Assembly: GCA_003447595.1 (NCBI GenBank)
Contig: DLYT01000152.1
Span: 1 to 26,738, forward strand
Reading direction: 5' to 3'
DNA from: Porphyromonadaceae bacterium
GTDB lineage: Bacteria; Bacteroidota; Bacteroidia; Bacteroidales; CAMTPD01
Length of the DNA: 26,738 nucleotides
Below, in pieces: positions 7,393-15,193 of the stretch. The translations under genes and the position numbers were made by a program. Each line of letters starts with the position of its first letter. The first letter of the stretch is position 1. A model generated the notes under the pieces. The model was not told the DNA's origin. It searched no databases and saw only the letters and a list, made by a program, of their open reading frames with translations.

Positions 7393-8565
7393 ATGACATA
7401 TTTATGCGAACAAACATGGCGCTGGTACGGACCCAATGATCCGGTATCGCTGAGCGACATCGCACAAGCGGGTGCTACGGGTATTGTGAATGCGTTGCAC
7501 CACATCCCCAATGGTGAGGTGTGGACCAAAGAGGAGATTTTGAAACGTAAGGCGCTGATCGAAGCGGCCGGACTGAAATGGTCGGTGGTGGAGAGTGTGC
7601 CTGTGCACGAACACATCAAGACGCAAACGGGCAACTATCAACAGTATATCGAGAACTACAAAAAGAGTATCGAGAATTTGGGTGCTTGCGGGATCAATGT
7701 GGTGACGTACAATTTCATGCCGGTGCTTGACTGGACACGTACGGATCTTGCTTATACCATGCCGGATGGCTCAAAAGCGCTTCGTTTTGAGAAGGATGCG
7801 TTTATGGCTTTCGACTTGTTTATGCTGCAACGACCAGGTGCAAAAGAAGAATATACGAAAGAGGAACAGGCTCGAGCCAAGGCACGTTTTGAGGCGATGA
7901 GCGAGGACGAAAAGCAATTGGTGACTCGTAACATCATTGCGGGATTGCCGGGTTCTGAAGAGAGTTTTACCGTTGAGCAGTTTCGTGAAGCCTTGCAACG
8001 TTACGATAACGTTTCGGCCGAACAGCTTCGCTCTAATCTGATTCATTTCCTGAAAGAGATTGCTCCGGTTGCCGACCTGGCAAATGTGAAGTTGGTAATC
8101 CATCCGGACGACCCTCCCTACCCTATTCTCGGTTTACCGCGTATCATGAGTACGGAGGCTGATTTCGAGGCGTTGATTGCTGCGGTTCCGAATGAGTCGA
8201 ACGGACTTTGCTTGTGTACGGGTTCGTTTGGCGTACGTGGCGATAACGACTTGGCTGGGATGATGGAACGTTTTGCCGATCGAATCAACTTTGTACACTT
8301 TCGCAGTACACAACGCGATGCGGAGGGCAACTTCTTCGAGGCGAATCACTTGGAAGGGGATGTAGATATGTACGGCGTGATGAAGAGCTTGCTGAAGATT
8401 CAGCAAAAGCGTCAGTGCTCGATTGCAATGCGTCCGGATCACGGACATCAGATGATCGACGATTTGCATAAGAAAACGAATCCGGGTTATTCGTGTATTG
8501 GCCGCTTACGTGGTCTTGCCGAACTACGCGGACTGGAAATGGGTATCGCAAAGTCTTTGTTCTAA
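7393..8565 (+). CDS. uxuA: mannonate dehydratase
   Basis: A 390-residue cytosolic enzyme that dehydrates D-mannonate to 2-keto-3-deoxy-D-gluconate, close to the 394 residues of E. coli UxuA. It has the TIM-barrel opening EQTWRWYGPNDPVSL and the conserved metal-binding positions His237 (HPDDPP), Cys275 (CTGSFG), His302 (VHFRS) and Asp349 (RPDHGH), which bind Fe2+ or Mn2+. The gene follows the SDR reductase by 20 nt and closes the operon at a terminator. The preceding isomerase (UxaC) and the following KDG kinase and aldolase are not in the window. Confidence 0.95.
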   Translation: MTYLCEQTWRWYGPNDPVSLSDIAQAGATGIVNALHHIPNGEVWTKEEILKRKALIEAAGLKWSVVESVPVHEHIKTQTGNYQQYIENYKKSIENLGACGINVVTYNFMPVLDWTRTDLAYTMPDGSKALRFEKDAFMAFDLFMLQRPGAKEEYTKEEQARAKARFEAMSEDEKQLVTRNIIAGLPGSEESFTVEQFREALQRYDNVSAEQLRSNLIHFLKEIAPVADLANVKLVIHPDDPPYPILGLPRIMSTEADFEALIAAVPNESNGLCLCTGSFGVRGDNDLAGMMERFADRINFVHFRSTQRDAEGNFFEANHLEGDVDMYGVMKSLLKIQQKRQCSIAMRPDHGHQMIDDLHKKTNPGYSCIGRLRGLAELRGLEMGIAKSLF

Positions 8566-8592
8566 GAAAGACTTCGTGTCTAAGAAATAAAA

Positions 8593-8632
8593 AAAACGGT
8601 GATCTGTGCTTTTATAGCCGGATCACCGTTTT
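8593..8632. terminator. bidirectional terminator between uxuA and the calcium ATPase gene
   Basis: A 12-bp perfect stem pairs AAAACGGTGATC (8593-8604) with GATCACCGTTTT (8621-8632) around a 16-nt loop. A run of A precedes it and T follows, so it can serve both convergent genes. Confidence 0.8.
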
Positions 8633-8647
8633 CTGTATCTCATCTAT

Positions 8648-11380
8648 TTATCTTTTAAAAACTCGGAAGAGTTCGCCAACCCACAATACAATGGATGTAC
8701 CACCGATAATCAATAACCAATCTACCAGCGATATCGGAACTACATTGAACATGACACCTCCAAACTGGACAATCAAGATTTGGCCTAATACAATTAAAAG
8801 TGCGATAATACCAAAGCCTTTTAAAACACTTGAGAAGCCATTGAAGGTGCTTTTTCTGGTTCCATATGCTTTTGCGTTAAACATGTTCCAAAATTGCAGC
8901 ATCACGAAGATGGTAAAGAATAAAGACAATTCATACGATGTGAGCTCGTTGGATGGACCGGAGAAGTTTACAAAGCTTTCGAAATAGTCTTTGACCGAAA
9001 AGTCGGCAAGACTTGTCAGATCTACTCGCTTAAAGTATTGCACCAACCCGAGTAAGAACACAACAAAGGTGATACCTACTCCTAAAATAAATGCAGCCAT
9101 CTTTTTGGTAATGATATGAGCATTGTATTCGCGTGGTTTATTATCCATCACTCGTTCGCTCGGTGGTAATGAAGCCAGCGCGAGAGCTGCGAATGTATCC
9201 ATAATGATATTTACCCACAACATTTGTGTAACCGAGAGTGGTGAGTCTTCACCCATGAATGAACTGATTAAAACGATCAAACATGCTGCTACATTGATCG
9301 TCATTTGAAAGACAATGAAGCGTTGTATGTTTTGATACAATGAACGCCCCCACATCACTGCACGCGTAATGCTATTGAACGAATTATCTAATATTGTGAT
9401 CGCACTTGCTTCTTTAGCGACTTGTGTACCATCTCCCATCGACAGACCTACTTGTGCTGTTTTCAAAGCCGGAGCATCGTTGGTACCGTCGCCGGTTACA
9501 GCTACAACTTGCTGCTTCTTTTGCAGTGTCTCTACCAGGCGCTTCTTATCCATAGGACGAGCTCTTGAGATCACTTTCAGATCCATTACTCTTTCGAGTA
9601 ACTGCGCTTCTGACATCTCGGCTAATTCTGTTCCCGTAATGTGATTACGCTCGCTATCCTTACTGGTCCACAATCCGATTTGACGGCCTATTTCTATTGC
9701 AGTGACCGATGTATCTCCCGTTACAATCTTGATGTTTATACCTGCGTCTATACAAGCTTTTACGGCCTCCGGAACATCTGATCGTACCGGATCAGAGATC
9801 GCTGCTACCCCCATAAATGTGAGATTAGTAAGCAGGATCTTTCCATTTGCAAAGATGGCTTCATCATCCTCTATAATTTTATATGCAAAACCTAGAGTTC
9901 GCATGGCTTGATTTTGATATGTATGTAATTGCTTGTCTAGCTCGTTTCTAAAAGTATCGACAGCGACAAGACCTTCGGCAGTATAAACTTGCTTACATAG
10001 TCCGTATACGATTTCGGGGGCTCCTTTTACGTACAATACTCGATGCCCTAATCGTGTGGAGTTGACAAGGGTCCCCATGTATTTTCGTTCGGTAGAGAAA
10101 GTCAACTGATCTACAACATCTGCTTCTTCGCGTATCGGTAAATAATTAATTCCTTGCTGATTGAGCCAAAGCAATAGTGCTGCTTCCGTAGGATTGCCTA
10201 ATGCTTTTATTTTTGTCGTATCGGTAAAATCTAGAAAGGCAGTGGAATTGATCGCGATGTTCTCTACAAGTGCATCGCTTACCTCTTTATTCGTAAGTTT
10301 ACTTGCAGATTCGCCATATAGATTCAACTCATACACCTGCATTTGATTCTGAGTCAATGTTCCGGTCTTGTCTGTACAAATAACCGTGACAGCTCCCATT
10401 GTTTCACAGGCATGCATTTGTCGAACAAGATTGTTGGTCAATAGCATTCGACGCATACTCAATGCCAAACTCAATGTTACACTCATTGGCAGACCTTCGG
10501 GAACGGATACCACGACCACCGTAACAGCGATCATGACCGTATTCACAATATAACTGCCAAACGTAATCCAATCAAAAACCGAATACTCTGTTACAAACAA
10601 AACAATGCGTGTAATAATCAACAATGCTGCTATTATATAGCTCACTTTTGCAATTAAATCGGCCAAGGACTTGAGCTGTTTACTCAAAGGTGTTTCTGCA
10701 TGAATATCGATTCGAGAGCCTTCGTACACCTTCCCGTACTCTGTTGCATCACCTACGGATGTTGTCTTAAAGATCCCATGTCCGTCAACGACTGTAGTGC
10801 CCCTATACACCATGTTGGATGGATATGTAGCTTCTTTATCGAATCTGGAACGATTGGTTGTTTTTGACACAATAGGCTCACCTGTTAGCGTAGATTCATT
10901 GAGCTGCAACGATACCGCTTCATATAGCTCTCCGTCGGCAGGAACCTCATCTCCTGCATTCAATAGGACAACATCACCTACGACAATGTCTTTCTTTAAA
11001 ACCTCACAAACAATATCATTACGTATTACCTTTACAGAGATCTCATCGTTCACTTGATTGAGCATTTCAAACTTCTTGTTTGCATTATGCTCAAATAAGA
11101 ATCCGATCGCAGTAGCCAACAATGCAGCAATTGCAATACCTAAAGGCTCTAGAAAGACGATCAATCCGGCATCTTCACCCCAATAATGAAAACATGAAAC
11201 GGCAAAAGAGGCAACAATAGCAACCAATAAGATAATAATAATCGGGTCTTCAAATTTGGTCAAAAAGATACGCCATAAAGATACTTTCTTAGGAGGTGTA
11301 AGTGTATTTGCACCATACTTTGCTCTACTTGAAATTACCTCTTGGTCATTTAACCCCTTAATACTCTGTTTTTGCTCCAT
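8648..11380 (-). CDS. PMCA-type calcium-translocating P-type ATPase
   Basis: A 910-residue inner-membrane P2-type ATPase that exports Ca2+ using ATP. Order: cation-ATPase N-terminal domain (about 5-60), two spans, actuator domain with TGE at 166-168, two spans with PEGLP at 294-298 (the M4 ion site), phosphorylation site DKTGT with Asp337, nucleotide-binding KGAPE at 452-456, the DPVR (530-533) and TGDGTND (629-635) hinge motifs, and a six-span C-terminal region. Span 5 has the Asn of TINVAA and span 6 the VNIIMDTFAALAL stretch, which match plasma-membrane (PMCA) rather than SERCA pumps and suggest a single Ca2+ site. Length is normal and there is no calmodulin-binding tail. It is monocistronic. 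No exact minus-strand TAnnTTTG box was seen upstream. Confidence 0.92.
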   Translation of the reverse strand: MEQKQSIKGLNDQEVISSRAKYGANTLTPPKKVSLWRIFLTKFEDPIIIILLVAIVASFAVSCFHYWGEDAGLIVFLEPLGIAIAALLATAIGFLFEHNANKKFEMLNQVNDEISVKVIRNDIVCEVLKKDIVVGDVVLLNAGDEVPADGELYEAVSLQLNESTLTGEPIVSKTTNRSRFDKEATYPSNMVYRGTTVVDGHGIFKTTSVGDATEYGKVYEGSRIDIHAETPLSKQLKSLADLIAKVSYIIAALLIITRIVLFVTEYSVFDWITFGSYIVNTVMIAVTVVVVSVPEGLPMSVTLSLALSMRRMLLTNNLVRQMHACETMGAVTVICTDKTGTLTQNQMQVYELNLYGESASKLTNKEVSDALVENIAINSTAFLDFTDTTKIKALGNPTEAALLLWLNQQGINYLPIREEADVVDQLTFSTERKYMGTLVNSTRLGHRVLYVKGAPEIVYGLCKQVYTAEGLVAVDTFRNELDKQLHTYQNQAMRTLGFAYKIIEDDEAIFANGKILLTNLTFMGVAAISDPVRSDVPEAVKACIDAGINIKIVTGDTSVTAIEIGRQIGLWTSKDSERNHITGTELAEMSEAQLLERVMDLKVISRARPMDKKRLVETLQKKQQVVAVTGDGTNDAPALKTAQVGLSMGDGTQVAKEASAITILDNSFNSITRAVMWGRSLYQNIQRFIVFQMTINVAACLIVLISSFMGEDSPLSVTQMLWVNIIMDTFAALALASLPPSERVMDNKPREYNAHIITKKMAAFILGVGITFVVFLLGLVQYFKRVDLTSLADFSVKDYFESFVNFSGPSNELTSYELSLFFTIFVMLQFWNMFNAKAYGTRKSTFNGFSSVLKGFGIIALLIVLGQILIVQFGGVMFNVVPISLVDWLLIIGGTSIVLWVGELFRVFKR

Positions 11381-11441
11381 TTTATATTGAGAATTATGTA
11401 TTCGGTAAATTAATAACTAGTATAACAAATATTCAAAAAAT

Positions 11442-11472
11442 ATTGTTGCAATCTCATTTATCAATATATTTG
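11442..11472 (+). promoter_or_regulatory. promoter of the beta-propeller gene
   Basis: The -7 box TATATTTG (11465-11472) fits TAnnTTTG exactly and lies 19 nt after ATTG (11442-11445), one mismatch from the -33 TTTG. Predicted transcription start is about 11479, giving a leader of roughly 24 nt before the ATG at 11503. An intact promoter suggests the broken gene below may still be transcribed. Confidence 0.55.
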
Positions 11473-11502
11473 GCAGAAATTACCTAATTTAAATACTAGA
11501 AC

Positions 11503-12705
11503 ATGAAAAAGCACATCTTCCACACACTGTTTTTGCCACTACTTATTACGGCTTGTTCTACTTCCAAACAGGAGAACGATATGCTCCCACAAGCAGATAT
11601 TCGCTCGATGATCAGTACTCCCTCAAGCTTACCTCTTGCTAACGAGATCGAAAGTGTTGCGTATGTACCACTACAATTAACGAACGACGATGGATCGATT
11701 ATCGATGGTGTGATGCACTATACTGTAACGGATAAAGCAATCTATATTTATCCTACTCGGGAACGATAAATCGTTGAGTTTGATCGAAATGGCAACTTTG
11801 TACGTGAGTTGATTTCGGGCGGACAGGGACCAAATGAGTTGAGTTGTGACATTACATCCATGCAGGCTGATGCTTCGGCAAACAAGCTTTATCTGCATAG
11901 CATGGATCGCACGATGGTGTATGACCTGGATGGAAAGCTAATCGAGGAGTTTGCTCCGACATATCAAAACATCTACAAACGTCAGATTGCTCCGAACCGT
12001 ATTGCAGCGATTGCTTTTCCGTATGTTCCTTTCGAACAGGGTAGTTATGGTATCGGTATCTTCTCGAACAATGGTGATACAATCGCGTTGAAGAATGACT
12101 TCTACTCACCTGCCGTACCCAAAGAAAACTGCGGACTCACGGTTGGTATGGCGGCCGACTATTCCAACAATCCAAATGGTCTTTTATTCAAGCAAGGAAG
12201 CAATGATACGGTCTTTATTTTGTCGAGTGAAGCAATTACTCCGGCTTGTGTATTAATGCTTCAGAACTCCGATGATGAGGTTAAACGATCGCTTGATGCA
12301 ACCGATATGAGTAGTATTCGAAATTTGGGAGATGGAAAAGATATTGTCGTTACAGATTTGTTTGAGACTCCTGCTTCGTATTATTTCAGAATGCGCTACA
12401 ACGAAGGTCACTATGTGGCAACTCTAGATAAAAAGACGGGGCGAAGCTCGATTGAGAAGTGCGTTCAACCGGCAAGTTTGCAAGAGTTGGCAGGAATAAA
12501 TATGCAATATGGTATGCTAGGAAGCCGGAGCTATGAGAACTTCCCAATCTGGGGACGTACCGAAGGGAATGAGCTTGTACAAATCGTTATACCATATGAG
12601 GTGGATCTATATAATAAAACAGGAGAGATAACTGTGCCTGAAGCTCTGACTTCAATCGAAAACAATGACAATCCGATCTTTATCTTTTATAAATTAAAAC
12701 AGTGA
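11503..12705 (+). pseudogene. six-bladed beta-propeller lipoprotein gene interrupted by an in-frame TAA
   Basis: One reading frame runs the whole length, broken only by TAA at 11767-11769 after 88 codons. The first part has a lipoprotein signal (MKKHIF start, lipobox ITAC, Cys18). Just before the stop is YIYPTRER and just after it IVEFDRNGNFVREL followed by GGQGPNEL, which is the typical blade motif of the Bacteroidales 6-bladed beta-propeller lipoproteins (BF2992-like, NHL-related). Homology therefore continues across the stop without a frame change. A second blade motif, VYDLDGKLIEEF, follows, and the frame then runs to 12705. The whole would be 400 codons, usual for the family. One substitution (for example AAA to TAA) explains it. 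No in-frame ATG directly follows the stop, so efficient restart is unlikely. It could also be a sequencing error. Confidence 0.82.
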
Positions 12706-12719
12706 TCTTTTGTGCAGAA

Positions 12720-12756
12720 CGTAAAACAGTGTTTGCAGGGTAGACATTGTTTTACG
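12720..12756 (+). terminator. hairpin downstream of the beta-propeller gene
   Basis: A 13-bp stem pairs CGTAAAACAGTGT (12720-12732) with ACATTGTTTTACG (12744-12756), with one G-T wobble and an 11-nt loop. No T run follows, so it may be a weak or factor-dependent terminator, or an mRNA 3'-end stabiliser. Confidence 0.5.
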
Positions 12757-12845
12757 GTGTCTGAAATCTTAAGATAACAATAAATTAGGTTTTCTTATTA
12801 TTATTCACTACTTTGCCACAAATCGAACCTTTAAACATTATTATT

Positions 12846-12995
12846 ATGGAACTAGTCGATAAAAAAATTGTAGTTTTTAAAGCTCTACTTCTCACGATTA
12901 TAGCAATTATCGGGATTTTGCTCTATGATGTTTTCATCAACAACTTCGAATTGATTCAGCAACTACAGGTCTTCTTTGACAATCGGAGTGTATAA
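12846..12995 (+). CDS. 49-residue single-span membrane protein, function unknown
   Basis: A small frame beginning with ATG at 12846 encodes a polar N-terminus (MELVDKKIVV), one strongly hydrophobic segment at about residues 10-30 (ALLLTIIAIIGILLYDVFI) and a short hydrophilic tail ending FFDNRSV. This looks like a small inner-membrane protein. A near-match to the -7 box (CTACTTTG around 12809-12816) lies about 30 nt upstream. I do not recognise a family. It is convergent with the PepSY-like cassette and could be a partner or regulator of a membrane process, but nothing in the sequence states which. Codon content and an apparent initiation context make it more likely real than chance. Confidence 0.5.
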   Translation: MELVDKKIVVFKALLLTIIAIIGILLYDVFINNFELIQQLQVFFDNRSV

Positions 12996-13001
12996 AAAGA
13001 A

Positions 13002-13038
13002 AAAAGGAGAAGCACTTGCACCATCTGCTCCCCCTTTT
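13002..13038. terminator. imperfect bidirectional terminator
   Basis: Arms 13002-13014 and 13026-13038 pair with two A-C mismatches, with A run on the left and T run on the right. It lies between the small membrane-protein gene and the end of the PepSY-like cassette. Confidence 0.45.
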
Positions 13039-13066
13039 AACACACTATATAATCTATCTAAACACG

Positions 13067-13510
13067 TTACATCGGGACATTGTTACCTTCTGCATCAAAC
13101 TTGAGCTTAAGGCCATTATCGAGTTGTAACATATAACCTCCTTGTGAAGTACGAGACAGTTCGTATACCTTATTATCTAACAACCCATTATCAAATAAAT
13201 AATCTCGGATGGATTTAGGTATTGTATTTATGATACCTTGCGGAATACCATTGGCATCATCGATCTCTTGCCATTCTCCTGTAATTTTCTCAAAATCGAG
13301 CTCTGCTCCATTGCCTAAATCTACTTCGTATTGGGTCTTCGTTTCAAGTACTGATTTTACTTGTACGCCCGGATAATACGTATTGATAAACTCTTGAGAG
13401 ATTGTAGGCAGATCCTTGAAAGCTACAATTACATCATTATTACTGCTGCAAGCCCAACTTGTAAGCAGTATGATTACAAATGCTGTCGTTAATGTGAATA
13501 ATTTCTTCAT
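13067..13510 (-). CDS. PepSY-like secreted protein 1 (last gene of cassette)
   Basis: A 147-residue exported protein with two copies of a roughly 55-residue PepSY-like module (the Pfam PepSY_like/BLIP-like family of Bacteroidetes). Module 1 has LPTISQEFINTYYPG, then YEVDLGNGAELDF and GEW. Module 2 starts GIPQGIINTIP and ends with GYMLQLDNGLKLKFD. The start at 13508-13510 gives a signal sequence (MKKLFTLTT) ending at a plausible but non-canonical lipobox (TSWAC, Cys21). It is separated by 95 nt from the gene before it on the minus strand, so it might have its own promoter. Family function is unproven; periplasmic binding or inhibition is the usual speculation. Confidence 0.8.
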   Translation of the reverse strand: MKKLFTLTTAFVIILLTSWACSSNNDVIVAFKDLPTISQEFINTYYPGVQVKSVLETKTQYEVDLGNGAELDFEKITGEWQEIDDANGIPQGIINTIPKSIRDYLFDNGLLDNKVYELSRTSQGGYMLQLDNGLKLKFDAEGNNVPM

Positions 13511-13605
13511 TGTTGATGTATAGATGTTACGCACACATAACAGTATGCTTTTATTATAGGTTTAAATTATTAGCTTTATTAAACTAGAATATTTCATGAA
13601 TCCTT

Positions 13606-14055
13606 CTAATTCTCTAAAGCCAGAAATGTACCGTCTGTATCAAACAACAATTCTACCGAATTGTTCAACTTGAGCTCATATACTTGTTTATCATCTACAT
13701 ATTCTACCTCAACAACCTTTGCTTGAGGGAAATTCTCGCGCAGATATTGATTAATTGGTGTGGGTAAGGTATTTAAAATCGTATAGGGTATACCTCTCTT
13801 TATTTTAATTTCTTTCCATCTTAAATTCTTTTTAAAAAACTCAAGCTCTCCATTATTCACCAAATCAATCTTATATAAGTCTCGATCTTGTTGAACTTGC
13901 TGAACTGATAAGCTATCAAAATGTGTCACGACAAATGTTTTAATAGACTCTGGTAATTGATAAAAAGTAGTAATCTTTTGTTTTTGGGCCATGAGTGAGA
14001 TGGTGCTGCAAAGCAATGCAACAAGGATAATGCCCATACTTCTGGTTCTTTTCAT
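13606..14055 (-). CDS. PepSY-like secreted protein 2 (soluble type)
   Basis: A 149-residue exported protein with the same two-module PepSY-like plan: LPESIKTFVVTHF and YKIDLVNNGELEF in module 1, GIPYTILNTLPTPINQYL and VYELKLNNSVELLFD in module 2. Unlike its neighbours the signal sequence ends in SLMA-QKQ, a type I signal peptidase site with no lipobox Cys, so it should be a soluble periplasmic protein. I chose the ATG at 14053-14055, which leaves 16 nt after the preceding stop; a start at 14079 would overlap that gene by 8 nt and lengthen the n-region unnaturally. Confidence 0.8.
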   Translation of the reverse strand: MKRTRSMGIILVALLCSTISLMAQKQKITTFYQLPESIKTFVVTHFDSLSVQQVQQDRDLYKIDLVNNGELEFFKKNLRWKEIKIKRGIPYTILNTLPTPINQYLRENFPQAKVVEVEYVDDKQVYELKLNNSVELLFDTDGTFLALEN

Positions 14056-14071
14056 ATTCAATAGTTTTTCT

Positions 14072-14515
14072 CTAGTCACGTTTTATGAATGAACCATCGC
14101 TGCTAAACTTCAGCTTGGTTCCATTGTATAATGTTATCGTATATCCATCATTTCGATGCGTCATACTCACAATGTAATATTGAGGATAGTTATTCTCCAA
14201 ATATAAATTTAGGATAGATGGAAGTTCATCTGTCTGCATTGCCGACGGTATTCCTGATGGATCGTCTACTTGAGTCCACTTGAGAGCTTGTCGATCAAAT
14301 TTTATCAACACCGCATCATTCAAATAAATCTTATACGTATCGTGCGTGACATGCACATAATTTACTACAGGTGAAGGATAGTATTTGCCTACAAACGATT
14401 GTACTTCTACAGGTAAGGTATCGTAAGGCTGAGTATCTATATCTTCCTGGCATGAAGGAAATAGTGTAAGAAAAAGTAGTATTAAAATGTTTGCCATGCC
14501 GAAAATCTTTTTCAT
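14072..14515 (-). CDS. PepSY-like secreted protein 3 (putative lipoprotein)
   Basis: A 147-residue protein with a signal sequence ending at Cys22 (LFPSC), a possible lipobox. Module 1 reads LPVEVQSFVGKYYPSP, YKIYLNDAVLIKF and LKWTQVD. Module 2 reads GIPSAMQTDELPSILNLYL and YTITLYNGTKLKF. The ELPSILNLYLENNYP helix and the NG turn identify it as a paralogue of the other three, although overall identity between them appears low. It follows protein 4 by 39 nt and precedes protein 2 by 16 nt, so co-transcription is likely. Confidence 0.8.
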   Translation of the reverse strand: MKKIFGMANILILLFLTLFPSCQEDIDTQPYDTLPVEVQSFVGKYYPSPVVNYVHVTHDTYKIYLNDAVLIKFDRQALKWTQVDDPSGIPSAMQTDELPSILNLYLENNYPQYYIVSMTHRNDGYTITLYNGTKLKFSSDGSFIKRD

Positions 14516-14554
14516 ATGCAGTATAGATTTATATTGTTATGATAACTATGTGGT

Positions 14555-15010
14555 TTATACGTTTTCTTGTTTGATGTAATTCCCTTCCGTATCGTAGGTT
14601 ATCTTTACCCCATTATTAAGTGTTACAAAGAAGTAATTTTTATTCCTACCTATTACGGTTGCAAACCATTGATAATAACCATCATTTATATTTTGCTGAG
14701 CCTTTTGAGGAAGCAAATTAAAGATAGCTTGTGGTACTCCTTTGTTGTAGGTTACCTGAGCCCAGTCTCCCGACTCTTTGTAAAACAAGACATCCATGCC
14801 ATTGGTAAATAGCACGTCGTATGAGTTATTATCCTCACTGATAGACTGAACTGTATACCCTCCCAAATAAGTATTAATAAAATACTTCGAATTGGCTGGT
14901 AGTATATCCCACGGAATGTTTTTATCGGTATTGGTACATCTTGTGTTTATCCCCAAGAAACAAAGCAACATGATGAAAACAACCCCTATTTTATATTGAC
15001 TCTTATACAT
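14555..15010 (-). CDS. PepSY-like secreted protein 4 (first gene of cassette)
   Basis: A 151-residue exported protein with a hydrophobic N-terminal segment (about 8-21). Cys25 follows NTR, a poor lipobox, so either a lipoprotein or an ordinary signal peptide is possible. Module 1 has LPANSKYFINTYLGG, YDVLFTNGMDVLF and GDWAQVT. Module 2 has GVPQAIFNLLPQKAQQ and FFVTLNNGVKITYD. It is the most diverged of the four and the promoter-proximal gene on the minus strand. A perfect dyad lies about 70 nt upstream (15081-15097). No exact TAnnTTTG box was found. Confidence 0.78.
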   Translation of the reverse strand: MYKSQYKIGVVFIMLLCFLGINTRCTNTDKNIPWDILPANSKYFINTYLGGYTVQSISEDNNSYDVLFTNGMDVLFYKESGDWAQVTYNKGVPQAIFNLLPQKAQQNINDGYYQWFATVIGRNKNYFFVTLNNGVKITYDTEGNYIKQENV

Positions 15011-15080
15011 CGTATTTTCAATTTTAAAATGAGTTTATACTATGCAAACAACAGCAAAAACAAAAGGTTTATCAATAGTT

Positions 15081-15097
15081 GACCTATAAAATAGGTC
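15081..15097. promoter_or_regulatory. perfect 7-bp dyad upstream of the PepSY-like cassette
   Basis: GACCTAT (15081-15087), AAA, ATAGGTC (15091-15097). It lies between the GH20 terminator and the first cassette gene, 71 nt before that gene's ATG. There is no T run next to it, so an operator for a dimeric regulator is more likely than a terminator. The binding protein is unknown. Confidence 0.4.
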
Positions 15098-15112
15098 TCG
15101 GGATTTCTTAAC

Positions 15113-15162
15113 ACAAAAAAATCCCCACATCAGATAGAACAATGTCTATACAATGTGGGGAT
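15113..15162 (-). terminator. rho-independent terminator of the GH20 gene
   Basis: A perfect 10-bp stem pairs ATCCCCACAT (15121-15130) with ATGTGGGGAT (15153-15162). On the minus strand it is followed by seven T. An inner pairing of ATAGA with TCTAT adds stability. Confidence 0.85.
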
Positions 15163-15193
15163 ATAACCTATAAAGGGCTTATTTGTTTTCTAT

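Noticed and set aside
8285..8551. Open frames antisense to uxuA
   Set aside because: They are shadows of a confidently identified gene without motifs or start context.
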